Shown: positions 1 through 5,108 of the stretch, piece after piece
Position numbering within the stretch: the first letter of the stretch is position 1
Layout of the letters: each line of letters starts with the position of its first letter
Assembly (NCBI GenBank): GCA_018303705.1
Contig: JAGVXQ010000043.1
Coordinates: 1 to 5,304, forward strand
DNA from: Candidatus Woesearchaeota archaeon
GTDB taxonomy: Archaea; Nanobdellota; Nanobdellia; SCGC-AAA011-G17; JACPNG01
Reading direction: 5' to 3'
Length of the DNA stretch: 5,304 nucleotides
The notes under the pieces: generated by a model
The model's database searches: none
What the model was told of the DNA's origin: nothing
Seen by the model: only the letters and a program-made list of their open reading frames with translations
Program-made: the position numbers and the translations under genes

Positions 1-11
1 AGGCATGTAAC

Positions 12-1280
12 ATGAATGTTGACCTGTTGATGGCATTAATCTTTTACTTGTTTCTTATCTTGATATATTACAGGTACAAGGACAAATTTGTAGTGCAGAA
101 CAAGGTGTTTGTACTTTACAAGACCAAGATAGGGCTAAGGCTTATGGAAAAGATAGCAAGGAAGTGGCCAAGGCTTTTGAAGTATGCTGGATATGTTTCA
201 ATATTCGTTGGATTTTCTGGAATGGTTTTGATGCTTGCTATACTGGTTAAGGTAACTAAAGACTTGATTTTCGTTCCTGGATCTCCACCAGGGGTAGCGC
301 CTGTGCTTCCAGGGGTGCCAATACCTGGTATGCCAACACTGTCATTTTTCCATTGGATCATTGCAATACTTGTAGTTGCTACAGTGCATGAGTTCTTGCA
401 CGGGGTTTATGCAAGGTTCATAAATGTAAATGTGAAATCGTCTGGATTTGCCTTTTTAGGGCCGATACTTGCTGCGTTTGTTGAGCCTGATGACGAGCAG
501 CTGAACAAAAAAACTAAGAAGGAACAGATACTTGTTTATTCTGCTGGACCGTTTGCGAATGTGCTGCTTGCATTGATGCTAATATTCCTTTTTGGGCTTT
601 CAATACCTGCAATAGGCCTTACAAATGACATAACAAAATACACTGCAATAGTTGATATGGAGAAACTGGCAAACAAGACTGTTGAGGCTGATTTTAAGCA
701 CATAACCCTTGAGAGCGTGGAGGATGGATCTCCTGCAAGCATTGCTGGGCTGAAGAAGGGAGAAAAAATAATAGGAATAAACAGCAAAATCATAAATGAG
801 GATGCAGAAGGATTTTTCCTGGAACTGGGGTTGTTGAAGCCAAATGATGAGATTGAAATAATGACTGACTTGGGAAGCTACAATGTCGTTGCTGCTGAAA
901 ACAAGGAGAATGCATCGAAAGGGTACATCGGGATAAGTTTCAAGCCTGAAGCAGACATAGTGCCGAAAAAAGAGCTTGTTGATAGGTATGGAAAATTTGT
1001 TGCAGAAATTCCATTATGGCTTATGATGCTGGTGAACTGGGCAATAATAATAAACATCGGAGTTGGATTGTTTAACTTGCTGCCGCTTGGGCCTGTTGAC
1101 GGAGGAAAGATGTTCTATACATTGATGCTTGGCGTTTTCAAGAACAATGAATCAAGGGCGAAGAAGGCATATGTTGTAGCCACCGTGTTTTGCATTGCAC
1201 TAATAATTATAAACCTAATGCCATGGATAGAAAAGCTTTTGGTATTTCTGTTCAAGCCATTGCTGATGCTTGTAATGTAA
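12..1280 (+). CDS. Site-2-type intramembrane zinc metalloprotease (peptidase M50) with PDZ domain
   Basis: This is a 422-residue multi-pass membrane protein of the S2P/RseP (M50) family, which cuts substrates inside the membrane. The zinc-binding HEFLH motif (HExxH) is at residues 126-130 in a hydrophobic helix. It is followed by the archaeal S2P signature GFAFLGPILAAFVEPD (145-160) and by SAGPFAN (177-183). A PDZ-like domain spans roughly 230-310, with the peptide-groove region near SPASIAGLKKGEKI. The third zinc ligand lies in LLPLGPVDGGK (356-366), where Asp363 belongs to the family's xDG motif. An N-terminal helix (about 5-20), one at about 60-82 and C-terminal helices (about 335-358, 386-404) look membrane-spanning. 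Length and motif order fit an intact archaeal member. The start is the first ATG; the preceding few bases may hold the end of another gene. The TatD gene begins one base after its stop, so the two are probably co-transcribed. The substrate is unknown. Confidence 0.93.
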   Translation: MNVDLLMALIFYLFLILIYYRYKDKFVVQNKVFVLYKTKIGLRLMEKIARKWPRLLKYAGYVSIFVGFSGMVLMLAILVKVTKDLIFVPGSPPGVAPVLPGVPIPGMPTLSFFHWIIAILVVATVHEFLHGVYARFINVNVKSSGFAFLGPILAAFVEPDDEQLNKKTKKEQILVYSAGPFANVLLALMLIFLFGLSIPAIGLTNDITKYTAIVDMEKLANKTVEADFKHITLESVEDGSPASIAGLKKGEKIIGINSKIINEDAEGFFLELGLLKPNDEIEIMTDLGSYNVVAAENKENASKGYIGISFKPEADIVPKKELVDRYGKFVAEIPLWLMMLVNWAIIINIGVGLFNLLPLGPVDGGKMFYTLMLGVFKNNESRAKKAYVVATVFCIALIIINLMPWIEKLLVFLFKPLLMLVM

Positions 1281-1281
1281 A

Positions 1282-2067
1282 ATGCTTGTTGATGTTCATT
1301 GCCACCTGACACATGAAGCCTTGAAGAACAATATCGAAGAAGTTCTTGAGAGGGCAAGGAAGGCTGGAGTTTCCAAAATAGTTGTTTCGGGTGTAAATGT
1401 ACCGACGAACAGGGAAGCGCTTGAATTGTCAAAGAAATATAGCATGATATTATGCTCTTTAGGATTGTATCCAACAGATTTGCTCGGGTTGCAGCCTGAT
1501 GCATCTGGGTTGTCAAGGCAAACACAGAAGTTTAATATTGATGATGAATTAAAGTTCATAGAGAAGAAAAAGGATGAAATATTTGCCATAGGGGAGGTAG
1601 GCTTGGACTACCATGTTGACCATGAGCATCATGAAGAGCAGAAAGAGAATTTCAGGAAAATACTTAAATTTGCGAAGGGGATTGACAAGGCTGTGATAAT
1701 ACATTCAAGAAAGGCAGAGAATGACTGCATACAGCTGTTGGAAGAATCAGGGATGAAGAAAGTTATACTGCATATGTTTGAGGGTAGAAAGAACCTGATA
1801 AAGAAAGCAGAGGAGCTTGGATACTATTTTACTGTGCCTACGAACATAATGAAAAGCCAACATTTCCAGATGCTAACTGAAATGGCAAGCATAAACAAGC
1901 TTTTGACAGAAACTGATGCGCCCTGGATAAGCCCATTTCCAGGAAAGCTGAATGAACCTGCTAATGTAACATTAACTGTAAAGAAGATAGCTGAGATAAA
2001 GAAGCTTAATGTGAAGGAAGCAGAGAATATAATATACAAGAATTTCCAGTTATTTCTCATGAAATAG
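1282..2067 (+). CDS. TatD-family metal-dependent hydrolase (putative DNase)
   Basis: This 261-residue protein has the TatD amidohydrolase-fold signatures in the expected order: HCH at residues 6-8 (two metal ligands), the metal-bridging Glu105 in GEVGLDYH, His141 in IIHSRKA, His164 in LHMFEG, and Asp212 in TETDAPW. Family members are (beta/alpha)8-barrel enzymes with two-metal sites, and several have 3'-5' exonuclease or DNase activity. The segment GLYPTDL has Tyr where many bacterial members have His (GxHP). Length is typical and no lesion is visible. The ATG follows the protease stop codon by one base, with no clear Shine-Dalgarno sequence, so expression probably depends on the upstream gene. 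The stop is TAG. Family assignment is secure; the physiological substrate (DNA repair or nucleic-acid turnover) is inferred from the family. Confidence 0.93.
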   Translation: MLVDVHCHLTHEALKNNIEEVLERARKAGVSKIVVSGVNVPTNREALELSKKYSMILCSLGLYPTDLLGLQPDASGLSRQTQKFNIDDELKFIEKKKDEIFAIGEVGLDYHVDHEHHEEQKENFRKILKFAKGIDKAVIIHSRKAENDCIQLLEESGMKKVILHMFEGRKNLIKKAEELGYYFTVPTNIMKSQHFQMLTEMASINKLLTETDAPWISPFPGKLNEPANVTLTVKKIAEIKKLNVKEAENIIYKNFQLFLMK

Positions 2068-2079
2068 AAAAATTAAATA

Positions 2080-2120
2080 TAACCTAAATAGTGGTTATAG
2101 TAACCTAAATAGTGGTTATA
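2080..2120 (+). promoter_or_regulatory. Tandem pair of 20-bp dyad repeats: probable operator of the HEPN-MNT operon
   Basis: Two identical copies of TAACCTAAATAGTGGTTATA (2080-2099 and 2101-2120) are separated by one G, giving a 21-bp period, about two helical turns. Each copy is an imperfect palindrome with TAACC and GGTTA arms around an 8-bp centre. The second copy ends exactly one base before the MNT start codon at 2121. A TATA-like TTATAG (2095-2100) lies at the junction, about 26 nt upstream of that ATG, and a second AT-rich candidate (TTAAATATAA) lies at 2073-2082. Proteins bound to both copies on the same helix face would cover the promoter and start site. Toxin-antitoxin operons are commonly autoregulated this way; that role here is inference. 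Confidence 0.7.
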
Positions 2121-2627
2121 ATGAAGTTGACAACATTTTTTAAAACCCATGCAAATGTGAGGAAGATATTCGGAGATAGAGAGATTAAGATAATCGAGAA
2201 GCAGGCTCTTGGAATATGCCTGACCTAATCAGAAAAGAACCGGCTTTCAAGGGACATAAGAAAAAAATTTGATGTCATAAAGGAGCTTAATAGATTCTCT
2301 GAGGAATTTGATTTGAAAAAAGGCCACGAAATAAAAGAGATTGTGAACGACTCAAAGGCCATTATTCTAAATGATCCTGATTTTGGCAACATTAAAAAAA
2401 TAATATTGTTTGGTGGTGCTGTTAACAACAAAATGACATTTAGATCTGATGTAGATTTATCTGTAGAATTCTTCAAAATTGACCTTAGAGAAGCGACATT
2501 ATTCAAAAAAAGATTTCTTGGAAAATTGAATGATAGGGTAGATTTACAAGTATATAATATACTGCTTGAAAAGATAAAAAAGGAAATTGACAAGGGAAGA
2601 ATTATTCATGAACAGCAAGATAAATGA
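2121..2627 (+). pseudogene. MNT-type nucleotidyltransferase (antitoxin-like), interrupted by an in-frame TAA
   Basis: The frame from ATG 2121 runs 35 codons, meets TAA at 2226-2228, and continues in the same frame to TGA at 2625-2627, 168 residue positions in all. The break falls in a segment reading LT*SEKNRLSRDIRKKF. From memory, archaeal relatives read LTQSE or LTQTERN here, so CAA (Gln) to TAA is the simplest origin. This N-terminal part looks like a small helical, possibly DNA-binding, region. The nucleotidyltransferase core follows: LFGGA with the G98-G99 motif, ten residues, then Asp110-Val-Asp112, and a third candidate acidic residue Asp141 in DRVDLQVY. The usual motif is GSx10DxD; here Ser is Gly, one base change (AGT to GGT). 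A TTG at 2313 could restart a truncated 104-residue core. The HEPN partner follows with a 20-nt overlap. Alternatives are a sequencing error or rare readthrough. Confidence 0.82.
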
Positions 2628-3014
2628 TAAAATCGATGAAGTAGAGAAGTACCTTAAAGAGCTTGATGCGATAACACCGTATAATTTTGATGAGTACCTC
2701 GAGATAAAGACGCGTGCTGCTTGCGAGAGATATTTTGAGAAAATTGTAGAAGCCATAGCCGACCTTGCTTTCTTGGTTATAAGGGAAAATAAATTCAAGA
2801 CACCCGAGGAGGACAAAGAAGCATTTGAATCTTTACGTAATGAAAAAGTAATAACAAGTGAATTGTGCGATAAACTAAAGAACGCCAAGGGCATGAAAAA
2901 TATATTGCTCATGAATATGGAAATATTGACGACAATGTAGTTTTTTATGCAATAACTGAAGAAATACAGAATGACGCAGCCGAGTTTCTGGAAAACATTA
3001 AAAAATTATCTATA
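2608..3014 (+). pseudogene. HEPN-domain (HepT/DUF86-like) toxin gene, frameshifted inside the RX4HXY motif
   Basis: The ATG at 2608 opens a helical, charged frame (starting MNSKINDKIDEVEKYLKEL) that stops at TAG 2938-2940. An upstream TTG at 2587 is a less likely start. HepT-like toxins are RNases with an RX4HXY motif and are neutralised by an MNT partner, in some systems by AMPylation of that Tyr. Here the frame reads GMKNILLM and then loses homology. One frame back the DNA gives AHEYGNIDDNVVFYAITEE, the expected continuation, running to about 3014 (that frame stays open to TAA 3093-3095). Restoring one base near 2907, or in the A5 run at 2896-2900, rejoins them into about 136 residues with KNILAHEY. 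The motif Arg would then be Lys97, with His102 and Tyr104 kept. The gene overlaps the MNT gene by 20 nt, the usual arrangement for such pairs. As it stands, the product lacks its active site. Confidence 0.82.
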
Positions 3015-3018
3015 AATA
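3009..3018 (+). promoter_or_regulatory. TATA box upstream of the 13-codon ORF
   Basis: TCTATAAATA contains TATAAA at 3011-3016. Its first T lies 29 nt before the ATG at 3040, exactly the spacing seen before taw1, so transcription would start at or next to that ATG. It sits at the very end of the HEPN relic. A T7 run at 3033-3039 could also serve as a terminator for the upstream operon. Confidence 0.5.
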
Positions 3019-3039
3019 GCCCTATACGATTATTTTTTT

Positions 3040-3081
3040 ATGGCAAAGGGAAAGGGCAAAAAGAAGTGTGGATACTGTTAA
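3040..3081 (+). CDS. Tiny lysine-rich CxxC peptide ORF (13 aa), possibly leaderless
   Basis: ATG 3040 to TAA 3079-3081 encodes MAKGKGKKKCGYC: a basic Lys/Gly head ending in a CxxC pair. I do not recognise a family. The reason to list it is promoter geometry: a TATAAA sits 29 nt upstream of its ATG, the same distance as the TATAAA before taw1, which would make it the first codon of a leaderless transcript. It lies between the HEPN relic and taw1 and ends 10 nt before the taw1 TATA box. It could be a genuine microprotein (a minimal metal- or RNA-binding peptide), a leader peptide, the stub of a truncated zinc-ribbon gene, or chance. A CxxC at the extreme C-terminus would need a partner to complete a zinc site. 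Confidence 0.35.
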   Translation: MAKGKGKKKCGYC

Positions 3082-3088
3082 GGATACA

Positions 3089-3100
3089 CTTATAAAATAC
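3089..3100 (+). promoter_or_regulatory. TATA box of taw1
   Basis: CTTATAAAATAC carries TATAAA at 3091-3096. The first T is 29 nt before ATG 3120, placing the expected transcription start on that ATG. This favours the ATG over the upstream in-frame TTG at 3108 and implies a leaderless mRNA. Confidence 0.65.
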
Positions 3101-3119
3101 TTCTAATTTGTATGCATGC

Positions 3120-4055
3120 ATGGGTTTAGGTAGCAGGAAAAGCGTACTCGAGAAGCAAGGCTATAGAATTGTTGGGAATCATTCTGCTATTAAGGTATGC
3201 AATTACTGCAGGACAGCCATTAGGGGAACAGATAAATGCTACAAAAACAAGTTCTATGGAATAGACTCAAGAAGATGTGTGCAGGCAAGCGTAACATTGG
3301 ACATATGCAACCTTAGGTGCGAATGGTGCTGGAGGGACATTAATTACAAAGGCGTTGGCAAGAAATTTGATGATGAGCCTAAAAAAATAATTAATGGGCT
3401 GGTAGAAGAGCAGAAAAAAATACTGGTGGGTTTTTATGGCAACAAAAAGATACATAGGAATAATGTGGACATGGCTATGAAGCCAAAACATGTAGCCTTA
3501 AGCCTTAGTGGTGATGCATGCCTGTATAAAAAACTGCCTGAACTGGTTGGTTTGATACACAAGGAAGGGATGACTTCTTTCCTTGTAACCAATGGAACGT
3601 TTCCAAATATGGTTAAAAGGCTTGTTAAGCATCAGCCCACTCAGCTTTACATAACATTGCCTGCGCCTGATGAAAAGACATTTCTTGAGGTATGCAGGCC
3701 ATTTGACAGGAATGCTTGGAAAAAGATAATGAAATCGCTAAAGCTGCTGAAGCATTTTAATAGGGGAACTGTGAGGCTTACTTTGTACAAAAACATAAAC
3801 ATGATTAAGCCGGATAAGTATGCAAGAATATTGGAAAGTGTTGGGTTTAGGTTCTTGGAGGTAAAGGCTGCAATGCCTGTTGGATATGCGCAGTACAGGC
3901 TGAAGTATTCTGACATGCCATTGCATAATGAGATAAAAGGGTTTGCAAAGAAGATTGCAAGGCTTAACAAATTAAGGATAATAGACGAGAAAAGGAATTC
4001 AAGGGTAGTGCTGTTGATGAAAAGGGATTCAAAGGACAGGAAGCTGAAATTCTGA
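3120..4055 (+). CDS. taw1: tRNA 4-demethylwyosine synthase (TYW1/Taw1), radical SAM enzyme
   Basis: This enzyme condenses pyruvate with N1-methylguanosine-37 of tRNA-Phe to make the tricyclic 4-demethylwyosine base. From ATG 3120 the protein is 311 residues. The radical-SAM cluster motif is CNLRCEWCWRD, with Cys63, Cys67 and Cys70 (CX3CX2C) followed by the TYW1-typical WR. Three further cysteines, Cys27, Cys40 and Cys53, are spaced 13 apart, matching the second 4Fe-4S cluster of archaeal Taw1. Downstream are the SAM-binding-like segment SLSGDACLYKKLPELVGL, LVTNGTFPNMV, and LYITLPAPDEKTFLEVCRP, all recognisable TYW1 blocks. The protein is a soluble cytoplasmic enzyme and looks intact. The start at 3120 is chosen over TTG 3108 because the TATA box lies 29 nt upstream of it. 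No other wyosine gene is nearby. The stop is TGA. Confidence 0.93.
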   Translation: MGLGSRKSVLEKQGYRIVGNHSAIKVCNYCRTAIRGTDKCYKNKFYGIDSRRCVQASVTLDICNLRCEWCWRDINYKGVGKKFDDEPKKIINGLVEEQKKILVGFYGNKKIHRNNVDMAMKPKHVALSLSGDACLYKKLPELVGLIHKEGMTSFLVTNGTFPNMVKRLVKHQPTQLYITLPAPDEKTFLEVCRPFDRNAWKKIMKSLKLLKHFNRGTVRLTLYKNINMIKPDKYARILESVGFRFLEVKAAMPVGYAQYRLKYSDMPLHNEIKGFAKKIARLNKLRIIDEKRNSRVVLLMKRDSKDRKLKF

Positions 4056-4066
4056 TTCCAGAAAGG

Positions 4067-4077
4067 CTTTTATATGA
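4067..4077 (+). promoter_or_regulatory. TATA box of the pilin-like gene
   Basis: CTTTTATATGA lies just after the taw1 stop. The TTATAT core begins at 4070, 29 nt before ATG 4099, the same geometry as at taw1. This supports ATG 4099 over the upstream in-frame TTG at 4093 and implies a leaderless transcript separate from taw1. Confidence 0.6.
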
Positions 4078-4098
4078 ATAACAATTTGTTCTTTGTTA

Positions 4099-4542
4099 AT
4101 GAAAAAAAAGGGTTCATCATTGGCAATAGAGACGATCTTGCTTATTGGTTTCGTAGTCATAGGCAGCGTTGGAGTTTACATGTGGGCAAGGTCAGAATCC
4201 GAAAGCGAAGCCATGAGAGTTGCATATGGCATTGGCTCGAGATTGCAGTGCGCCGATATAAAAATAGATTTTAACTGCGATGATAATTCAAATCCAACTT
4301 TGCTTGCAATAAACAATATAGGGATCTATACAATAGACAGCTTTCTTATCAGATATGAAGATGTAAGCAGTGATTGGCAGAGCAAAACGATAGACAATGC
4401 ACTTAAGCCATTCGAGTCTTTAAATTTAAATGATGTTATACAATTTCAGCTTAATCAGGACTATGAGATTACCCCTTTAGTTAAGATTGACAGTAAGCTG
4501 TACATGTGCAAAGAAAAGGGAATAGTTGCAAAATGTTCATAG
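4099..4542 (+). CDS. Archaeal type IV pilin/archaellin-like secreted protein with class III signal peptide
   Basis: This 147-residue protein begins with a short basic head (MKKKG) followed by a hydrophobic helix, about residues 7-30, containing SLAIETILLIGFVV. That is the layout of an archaeal prepilin: the expected peptidase (PibD/FlaK-like) site is after Gly5, leaving the helix as the assembly core. The remaining 115 residues are hydrophilic, with an acidic/Ser stretch after the helix and four cysteines (51, 60, 137, 146) that could form two disulfides outside the cell. The globular part, rich in Asn, Asp and beta-prone residues, I do not recognise beyond resemblance to small pilin-like DPANN proteins. 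No pilus ATPase, platform or peptidase gene is in view, so it is an orphan here. It has its own TATA box and stops with TAG. A simple N-terminally anchored membrane protein is the alternative. Confidence 0.78.
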   Translation: MKKKGSSLAIETILLIGFVVIGSVGVYMWARSESESEAMRVAYGIGSRLQCADIKIDFNCDDNSNPTLLAINNIGIYTIDSFLIRYEDVSSDWQSKTIDNALKPFESLNLNDVIQFQLNQDYEITPLVKIDSKLYMCKEKGIVAKCS

Positions 4543-4569
4543 TGGGCATAATTGTTTTGACATTATAAT

Positions 4570-4590
4570 TGGCGCAAGCATTAAGCGCCA
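4570..4590. terminator. GC-rich hairpin between convergent genes
   Basis: TGGCGC (4570-4575) and GCGCCA (4585-4590) form a perfect 6-bp stem around a 9-nt AT-rich loop, 27 nt after the pilin-like stop and overlapping the end of the minus-strand small ORF. A short T-rich run (ATTGTTTTGACATT) precedes it on the plus strand. It may act as a transcript end or stabilising hairpin for either strand. No strong T tract follows, so the terminator role is tentative. Confidence 0.35.
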
Positions 4591-4688
4591 CAATACCCTT
4601 CCATGAAACCTTGCTCTGCTATGTTTATCTCATCATCTTCCAAAAGCTCTTCCCTAATTTTCCTTGAGTAAATTCCATCTCTTTTCAT
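4581..4688 (-). CDS. Small acidic protein (35 aa) with EDDEI...GFMEGY motif
   Basis: On the minus strand, ATG at 4688-4686 opens a 35-codon ORF ending in TAA at 4583-4581. The peptide has a basic head (MKRDGIYSRKIREELL) and an acidic tail (EDDEINIAEQGFMEGYCGA). I recall small DPANN proteins with a D-E-I-x3-E-x-G/A-F-M-x-G-Y ending; this is from memory and unverified, and no function is known to me. The strongest evidence is the start: GGGGTGA sits five bases before the ATG, the best Shine-Dalgarno sequence in the window. The ORF overlaps ORF 4654-4776 by 35 nt in another frame, so it may be translated from the same mRNA as a second cistron. Alternatively the two are halves of one frameshifted gene. 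It is convergent with the pilin-like gene, 38 nt apart. Confidence 0.6.
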   Translation of the reverse strand: MKRDGIYSRKIREELLEDDEINIAEQGFMEGYCGA

Positions 4689-4776
4689 TCTTTTCACCCC
4701 TTCTTATGTTGCCTAATGGCAGGCTCATAAGCTGCCTGCTGAATATCTTGCTTATGATTTCATTGTTAAGTTCCAT
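4654..4776 (-). CDS. Hypothetical small protein (40 aa), upstream and overlapping partner
   Basis: Minus-strand ATG at 4776-4774 gives a 40-residue ORF beginning MELNNEIISKIFSRQL and ending in TAG at 4656-4654. Codon choice (ATA, AGG, AGA, AGC) matches the large genes of the window and the peptide has a balanced helical composition. GGGGGT at 4789-4784 lies seven bases upstream of the ATG and could serve as a ribosome binding site; an earlier ATG at 4791 is in frame (MGVFAM...). The ORF contains the Shine-Dalgarno sequence and start of the 35-residue ORF, so the two would be translationally linked. I recognise no family. It could be a real small gene, an upstream leader ORF, or the first half of a single protein split by an indel near 4680. 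Confidence 0.42.
   Translation of the reverse strand: MELNNEIISKIFSRQLMSLPLGNIRRGEKNEKRWNLLKEN
4694..4700 (-). promoter_or_regulatory. Strong Shine-Dalgarno GGGGTGA for the 35-aa ORF
   Basis: Read on the minus strand, GGGGTGA is followed by AAAGA and then ATG. GGTGA is complementary to the conserved 3' end of archaeal 16S rRNA. It contrasts with the apparently leaderless starts elsewhere in the window and supports internal initiation on a polycistronic mRNA. Confidence 0.6.
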
Positions 4777-4862
4777 TGCAAATACCCCCATTGTTTTACA
4801 TAGCTCGCGCTAGTTTCGATGTTTTTCAATTAAAATCACTTAATTCTATACTAAGGAAAGAT

Positions 4863-4875
4863 GGTATATAAATCC
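4863..4875. promoter_or_regulatory. TATA-like element, orientation ambiguous
   Basis: GGTATATAAATCC reads as TATATAAA on the plus strand with a purine-rich BRE-like AAAGATG before it, and as TTTATATA on the minus strand. Minus-strand use would start transcription near 4842 and give a leader of about 65 nt to the small-ORF pair at 4776. Plus-strand use would start near 4895 with no recognised gene downstream. Confidence 0.35.
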
Positions 4876-4883
4876 TGCGCGCA

Positions 4884-4901
4884 TGTCTGTCTTGTCTGTC
4901 T
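4884..4901. repeat. 9-bp tandem duplication
   Basis: TGTCTGTCT occurs twice head to tail. It sits just downstream of the TATA-like element. It is too short to assign a role; it may be slippage or an insertion footprint. Confidence 0.5.
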
Positions 4902-5064
4902 TTTGTCCAGCAAAAGTTCGTTTAATTCCGGAATATCACAGGATTTTTGAGTTATATGGAATATTTGCATGATTATTACAGATTTTGTAGGAATTATGTA
5001 AGATTGCTGAATATCATACAATATTGGCAATTCCTTCGACCTTAAAAGGCCAAGTTCACTTTTC

Positions 5065-5079
5065 CGTAATAATATTACG
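5065..5079. repeat. 15-bp palindrome
   Basis: CGTAATAATATTACG has perfect 7-bp arms around one central A. It lies 30 bp before the GTGCAT dyad cluster and may be a protein-binding site; no gene start is clearly placed next to it. Confidence 0.45.
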
Positions 5080-5108
5080 AACTTTATGACTGCCGTATAA
5101 GGTAAATT

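Larger units (their letters stand above)
4777..5108. other. AT-rich stretch without a convincing gene
   Basis: No frame on either strand shows recognisable protein motifs. A 91-codon minus-strand open frame (5126 to 4851) has only one Gly and few Ala and looks accidental. The stretch holds a small dyad TAGC...GCTA (4801-4812), a TATA-like element (4863-4875), a 9-bp tandem duplication (4884-4901), the palindrome ATTCCGGAAT (4925-4934), an imperfect nested inverted repeat (4990-5034; GGAATT/AATTCC enclosing TGTAAGAT/ATCATACA) and a 15-bp palindrome (5065-5079). The minus-strand half next to 4777 should contain the promoter and leader of the small-ORF pair. Confidence 0.5.

Noticed and set aside
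2080..2120. CRISPR-like repeats
   Set aside because: Only two copies, separated by one base and positioned at a start codon; this is an operator-like arrangement, not repeat-spacer architecture.
2226..2228. Stop-codon recoding (TAA read as Gln)
   Set aside because: The protease gene uses TAA as its genuine stop and TAG and TGA end other intact genes, so a recoded TAA would be locus-specific; a point mutation or error is simpler.
2895..2901. Programmed minus-one frameshifting at G-AAA-AAT in the HEPN gene
   Set aside because: The heptamer does not fit X-XXY-YYZ because the first base is G, no stimulatory structure is evident, and the partner MNT gene is also broken, favouring decay or an indel error.
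4074..4274. 66-codon plus-strand frame (MNNNLFFVNEKKGF...)
   Set aside because: It is an out-of-frame shadow of the pilin-like gene, with an Arg/His/Trp-rich tail and no promoter of its own.
4956..5045. Plus-strand frame MEYLHDYYRFCRNYVRLL... ending near 5045
   Set aside because: Short (29 codons), extremely aromatic composition typical of AT-rich noncoding DNA, no ribosome binding site or placed TATA box, and no family match that I recognise.
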